From Amphibalanus amphitrite (Eukaryota; Arthropoda; Thecostraca; Balanomorpha; Balanidae), in assembly GCF_019059575.1 (NCBI RefSeq), contig NW_024881839.1, positions 218,501 through 282,500 on the forward strand: a stretch of 64,000 nt of DNA. The letters are read 5' to 3'. The position numbers and the translations under genes were made by a program. Below, piece after piece: positions 61,939-64,000 of the stretch. The notes under the pieces were generated by a model. That model saw only the letters and a list, made by a program, of their open reading frames with translations, was not told where the DNA came from and made no database searches. Each line of letters opens with the position of its first letter. Positions within the stretch are counted from its first letter, which is position 1.

Positions 61939-62084
61939 CTGAAAAGGAAGCGTTTGTTCCGGTCAGGTTTCTCTGTTGACGCAGGCAGGCAGTTTGCACG
62001 GTAAACATGTGAACTAACTAAAACCGACTCACCGCAGTGGAAGTAACGCTTACCCGCTGTGGTCGTAAAACAATGCAAACTCAC

Positions 62085-62155
62085 CTTTCGCTGAGATTAT
62101 CCAGCTGAGTCGCCCTAGAGCGATTACATAAGTTTTTTGCTGATGTTCTACAGTG
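62085..62155 (-). CDS. Possible upstream exon of the SEA-domain gene (weak)
   Basis: A good donor, GCGAAAG|GTGAGT, lies just left of 62,085. The frame that ends there in the phase needed by the exon at 61,938 is open upstream and reads TYVIALGRLSWIISAK. The TGTAG or CATCAG sequences near 62,130-62,155 could serve as acceptor, so the right end is approximate. Joined in phase it would give ...ISAKDVENTTT. One in three random donors would match phase, and no domain is visible, so this is only a candidate. A signal-peptide exon beyond it is not identified. Confidence 0.22.
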
Positions 62156-64000
62156 GAATGGCGATGCTTCGAGGTCATGCACGATAAAATAAAACCTTCA
62201 GAATGAAGCCAGCTCCGAGACAACATCAACATATGTTCTATTGAGTGATAATGTCCACGATCCATTCATCCGCCCACTAATAAGAGCTAGGCAAGGGTCA
62301 GTGGAAATGCATATTCATTGTGGGGACAATCTGAGAGTGCACATTGCATAATGCATGCTGAATCAATGCTAATTGCGCTCGTCTGAAAGCCTGCATCGCT
62401 TTGTAGGTGAGTTGAATGTGAGCGGGTGCATCCGTGCAATATTCATAACTGCGAATTGCCAAGGATTTCATGACATTTTTGTCCTCCACCTATATAATAA
62501 GCTCCTTTGTAAGACACGTGAGTTATCTATAAACTGAAGACATCTTTGAATGAAACTACATCACGTCAATCGAAGGATTCGTATGACTGTTATTTACGCA
62601 CGTTTCCGTCTTCGGAGATGGTTTCTTACCGAGGTACAGTTATAGTAAACACACACGTCACACAGACTTCCTTCTAGTATTTTTAAAAGCGAACGGTAGT
62701 CACTACAGACGCTACTTACTCCGAGAACAGGGACCACCGCGTCGGCGACGCGAAGAACGGTCCAGGAGAAGGGACCGGCCGCGCGCGACCGTAAACTGGC
62801 CCAGACGGGGACGGCCTAGGTCCGGGGATCAGCATTGAGGACCAGAGACCAACAACGAGGGACCGGTGGCTAGGGACCAGAGACTAGCGATGAGAGATCA
62901 GAGAGAAATGGCTAATAACCAGTGTCTGGCGGTCAAGGACTTGATAACTGACGCAAGGTCACTGGCTCGGTGCCCCGGTGCAGCTGCGGCCACGGTCGCT
63001 AAGCCACCAGCTTGGTGATACAATAATAAATAGACTGACTATAGAATCGTTACTGATTGTGCGCCTTTAATAGGACAGTTTCCATTAATCAATGTCCGTT
63101 TACATCCGTTGTTGCATGCATTTTTAACGCCAGATTGATAATCAATCGTTAGTCGGAAGTTGTGTCCGATCAGTGGTCAGGACAGAGTATCTAGTTTTGT
63201 GCAATTACCGGAAAATGGACTCACACAGCCGGCTATATGTCAGACTAAGTACTGAACAATGTACGGACACTCGTTGATCGATCGACAAAATCCAAATATG
63301 TCACGCAGATGCAGTCGGTGAATAAATAGTCTAATCTCGATAAATATTCAAACCATTTAATTCGCCGAGCCGGCCGACCGGCCCGCGTGGGACGGAGGCC
63401 GCTCTGCCGACCCTGGCGGTGGAGCGCCGTCCTATAAACCGTTCCCGCGGCGGCCCCGGCGGACGGCAGCCGCCTTTTACGGGTGCCGCCGCAGCGACCA
63501 CTCGACTTTTTGGGCGGTCGACTCACTGATCTGTCGATAAAGTGACTTGGTAACTAATGACGATGGTAGGTATGTGCTGCGCTGCCTCCAGAAATGGCCT
63601 CCTCGCTGGAGGCGGACCGGACCGAGAGACTACTCGCGTTTAATTATTCAGAACGTTCACTCGTAGTAATAGGAAGCAAAATAAAACGAATGTTATAATT
63701 TATCAAGCATTAATTCTTTTTTAAATTCGACTCATCAAACACTTTTCAGTGATAGGTTTGCTTTTTTGGCCTCCAGGTACTTACCTAATGAAAATTGTCA
63801 TTAAATGTAGGGATTTATATGACCATTGGCATAGCTTTTCTGGCATTATGTTACATGCGCCCAAGCCGCTCAGTAAAACAGCAATCATTCGAAACCACTG
63901 GTGGATTCGAATGGATATTCTGTTACGGGCGGCTGTGGCCGCCCGTTGTGGCACGCCTGGCGCCGCCCGTGGCGCCTCCCCGGCTGGCCGCGCCCGGCGC
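62156..64000. other. Right end; no gene identified
   Basis: Upstream exons of the SEA-domain gene should lie here or beyond the window. A degenerate GGGACCAGAGACTAGCGA-type repeat spans about 62,720-62,960 and GC islands occur at 63,360-63,520 and 63,900-64,000. Confidence 0.4.

Noticed and set aside
61470-61979. Plus-strand 169-codon frame rich in Val
   Set aside because: Exact antisense of the Thr-rich exon (ACC/ACA read as GGT/TGT); no promoter, splice sites or domain.

Overview
This is a window of animal nuclear DNA. Two multi-exon genes can be rebuilt from GT-AG splice sites, matching intron phases and recognisable protein domains, and both lie on the minus strand. A class B (secretin-type) peptide-hormone GPCR with six ectodomain cysteines and a SEA-domain, mucin-like membrane protein indicate a metazoan. 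Receptor type, intron-exon style and the dense load of non-autonomous transposons would fit an arthropod, perhaps a crustacean, but nothing here fixes the species. No complete autonomous transposase or reverse transcriptase reading frame was recognised.

Left part (1-19 kb): a diverged GC-tract satellite lies at 0-3.4 kb. Five exons of the class B GPCR then run right to left (18,920-18,753; 16,987-16,875; 6,173-6,003; 5,581-5,487; 4,466-4,340). They encode the whole hormone-binding ectodomain and TM1-TM2. The rest of the receptor lies beyond the left edge, and the signal-peptide exon was not found. Directly after two of the exons (4,340 and 6,003) the exon end together with its 5' splice site is repeated in tandem, with a different unit in each intron. 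Intron 2 (10.7 kb) carries a hAT-type element that was itself hit by a TTAA-type element.

Middle part (19-54 kb): mostly transposon-derived and anonymous DNA. It holds a roughly 2.8-kb compound inverted repeat arranged a-b-a'-b' (21.0-23.9 kb), a TA-flanked fold-back (24.2-24.6 kb), a TTAA element full of AGGTCA half-sites (25.5-26.7 kb), the empty-site copy of the hAT element (31.3-32.3 kb), a 1.5-kb element with GTTCCCA palindromes (35.2-36.7 kb), a pair of SINE-like retroposons (37.5 and 45.4 kb), a 226-bp hairpin MITE (41.8 kb) and a 0.9-kb GGGGCAAAG element (44.4-45.3 kb). One probable exon (36.8-37.2 kb) and a few weak coding candidates are noted.

Right part (54-64 kb): five exons of the SEA-domain gene run right to left from 61,938 to 54,163. 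They join in phase into about 643 residues: a Thr/Ser-rich ectodomain with a furin-like site, a SEA domain with a G-S-V motif, one membrane helix and an acidic cytoplasmic tail. Its last intron holds a 154-bp near-perfect palindrome and a cluster of three roughly 650-bp CACGTG-rich repeat units. The two genes show no sign of working together; each belongs to cell-surface biology.
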